In this document: piece by piece, positions 63,181 through 64,000 of the stretch | Layout: every line of letters begins with the position of its first letter | How positions within the stretch are numbered: the stretch's first letter is position 1 | Assembly: GCF_900103215.1 (NCBI RefSeq) | Contig: NZ_FNGV01000016.1 | Coordinates: 1 to 64,000 of the forward strand | DNA from: Kriegella aquimaris | GTDB lineage: Bacteria > Bacteroidota > Bacteroidia > Flavobacteriales > Flavobacteriaceae | Length of the DNA stretch: 64,000 nucleotides | Direction: 5' to 3' | The notes under the pieces: generated by a model | What the model saw: the letters and a program-made list of their open reading frames with translations, nothing else | Databases searched by the model: none | Told to the model about the DNA's origin: nothing | Program-made: the position numbers and the translations under genes

Positions 63181-63903
63181 TTAATTTATTGACCGTACAT
63201 AGTTTGCCCGTGTTTCCAATAAGTGATTTTTCATAGCTTCTGATGCCGTTACCGCATCTTTTCGTTCAATCGCCTCTAGTATATTTTGGTGATGCTCGAG
63301 CATGCTATTTTTAGCCTCCAAAAGGTTGCCACTAGTAGGTTTGGCGAAGACACTGGTTTTAAATTTTGGCATCAGGGAAAAAATAGGCCCGAGCAGCAAT
63401 TCTAACACTTCGTTACCTGTTATAGATAGCAGTGTATTATGAAAATCATTGTCTAACTCCGCTTCCCTTTTTTTGTCATCAAGCGCGCAACTACGCATAT
63501 TCTTCATATTCTTTCTAAGCAAATCAATATGATGCTCGGTTCTACTTTTAGCAGCCCTCGCCGCCAACATAGGTTCTATAATCTGTCTGGCGTCGATTGT
63601 ATGCAAAACAAGATCTTCGTTAGATGACAACTCAAAAAACATGTTCAATATTTCCGAAGCATTTTGCACGCTTACTTCAGAAACATAGGCGCCACTGCCC
63701 TTTCGTACTTTAATAATGCCACGGGCGCTCATTTTTTTAACGGCTTCCCGAACCGCCGTTCTACTCACATTAAATATTTGACAGAGTTCGCTCTCGGTCG
63801 GAATTTTTTGACCTGGCAGATACTTGCCAGCGCGTATCGCCGCGGTAAGCTCTTCTTCAACTTGTTCGGTAAGTGACTTTCGTTGTCCTAATTTTGAAAA
63901 CAT
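63181..63903 (-). CDS. FadR/GntR-family transcriptional regulator
   Basis: 240 residues. N-terminal winged helix-turn-helix (LPGQKIPTESELCQIFNVSR, then RTAVREAVKKMSARGIIKVR), and a helical FCD ligand domain with the metal-binding Asp/His pattern (ELDNDFHNTLLSITGN, LEHHQNILEAIERKD). Regulators of this type respond to sugar acids or their keto-deoxy forms. As the first gene of the cluster, 112 bases before eda, it most likely controls it and its own promoter. Confidence 0.9.
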   Translation of the reverse strand: MFSKLGQRKSLTEQVEEELTAAIRAGKYLPGQKIPTESELCQIFNVSRTAVREAVKKMSARGIIKVRKGSGAYVSEVSVQNASEILNMFFELSSNEDLVLHTIDARQIIEPMLAARAAKSRTEHHIDLLRKNMKNMRSCALDDKKREAELDNDFHNTLLSITGNEVLELLLGPIFSLMPKFKTSVFAKPTSGNLLEAKNSMLEHHQNILEAIERKDAVTASEAMKNHLLETRANYVRSIN

Positions 63904-63921
63904 GTATAAAAACTATAAACA

Positions 63922-63952
63922 CAAATATATAATTTATCAGACATCATACAAA
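63922..63952 (-). promoter_or_regulatory. Promoter of the FadR-type regulator and catabolic cluster
   Basis: On the minus strand TTTG (63952-63949) and TATATTTG (63929-63922) match both elements of the Bacteroidota consensus with a 19-base spacer. The start codon is 18 bases downstream. Confidence 0.75.
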
Positions 63953-64000
63953 TTTACGACTAGAAATTTATTCAGTGCAAAGTTCAATTGCATTGCAAAA

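Noticed and set aside
1-64000. CRISPR array
   Set aside because: No set of evenly spaced direct repeats was seen and no cas gene is present; the repeat pairs found have only two copies.

Overview
The window reads as chromosome of a marine Flavobacteriaceae bacterium (Bacteroidota), of the Zobellia/Maribacter/Arenibacter type. Evidence: TAnnTTTG-type promoter elements before many genes, few Shine-Dalgarno sequences, a type IX secretion sorting domain, a large DUF2723 membrane protein, a ribosomal protein S2 with a helix-hairpin-helix tail, formylglycine sulfatases and fucose-type sugar genes. Genus is inference.

Layout. (1) 1-6300 is an accessory island: a partial mobilization-type gene, a decayed tyrosine recombinase, an orphan lipoprotein, a PIN-domain toxin-antitoxin pair lying between two copies of a diverged ~120-bp repeat, a 34-bp palindrome, a TIR/transmembrane/trypsin-like protein with an in-frame stop, and small remnants. 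It ends against the 3' side of a tRNA-Gln gene. (2) 6300-48500 is mostly conserved core: DUF2723 protein, a thioredoxin-fold protein without its cysteines, metallophosphoesterase, CutC, glycosylasparaginase, PolA, rplM-rpsI, rpsB, tsf, an M61 peptidase, pyrH-frr, an RND/MMPL exporter, asnS-rpoN, an ExbB/ExbD energiser operon, tRNA-Ser, asparaginase, TatD, a 2-oxoglutarate dehydrogenase operon with an M23-like gene wedged between odhA and odhB, a Gfo/Idh/MocA oxidoreductase, galE, a DegT aminotransferase and waaA. (3) 48670-54310 holds sugar uptake and oxidation: a sugar-porter, then a plus-strand run of zinc alcohol dehydrogenase, SDR, FucP symporter and L-rhamnose/L-fucose-type mutarotase. 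(4) 54400-56900 carries two minus-strand genes of unusual architecture: a CHAP-like putative amidase and a TIR protein with C-terminal membrane segments. (5) 57300-63900 is a minus-strand catabolic cluster: FadR-type regulator, KDPG/KDPGal aldolase, a DgoD-like galactonate dehydratase, a sulfatase fused to an SMP-30 lactonase, and a lipoprotein sulfatase.

How it fits together. The right-hand cluster would desulfate a sugar, open its lactone, dehydrate the aldonate and cleave the keto-deoxy acid, a De Ley-Doudoroff-like route fed by algal sulfated polysaccharide. The 2-keto-3-deoxy-sugar kinase is not in the window. No SusC/SusD pair and no glycoside hydrolase is present, so this is an accessory monosaccharide-processing locus rather than a complete polysaccharide utilization locus.

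The most interesting items are the sulfatase-lactonase fusion, the structured RNA upstream of rpsB, the TIR-trypsin protein with apparently lost catalytic residues, the cassette-like repeats around the PIN module, the CHAP/TIR pair and the M23-like gene inside the odh operon. No CRISPR array, rRNA operon or intact insertion sequence was seen.
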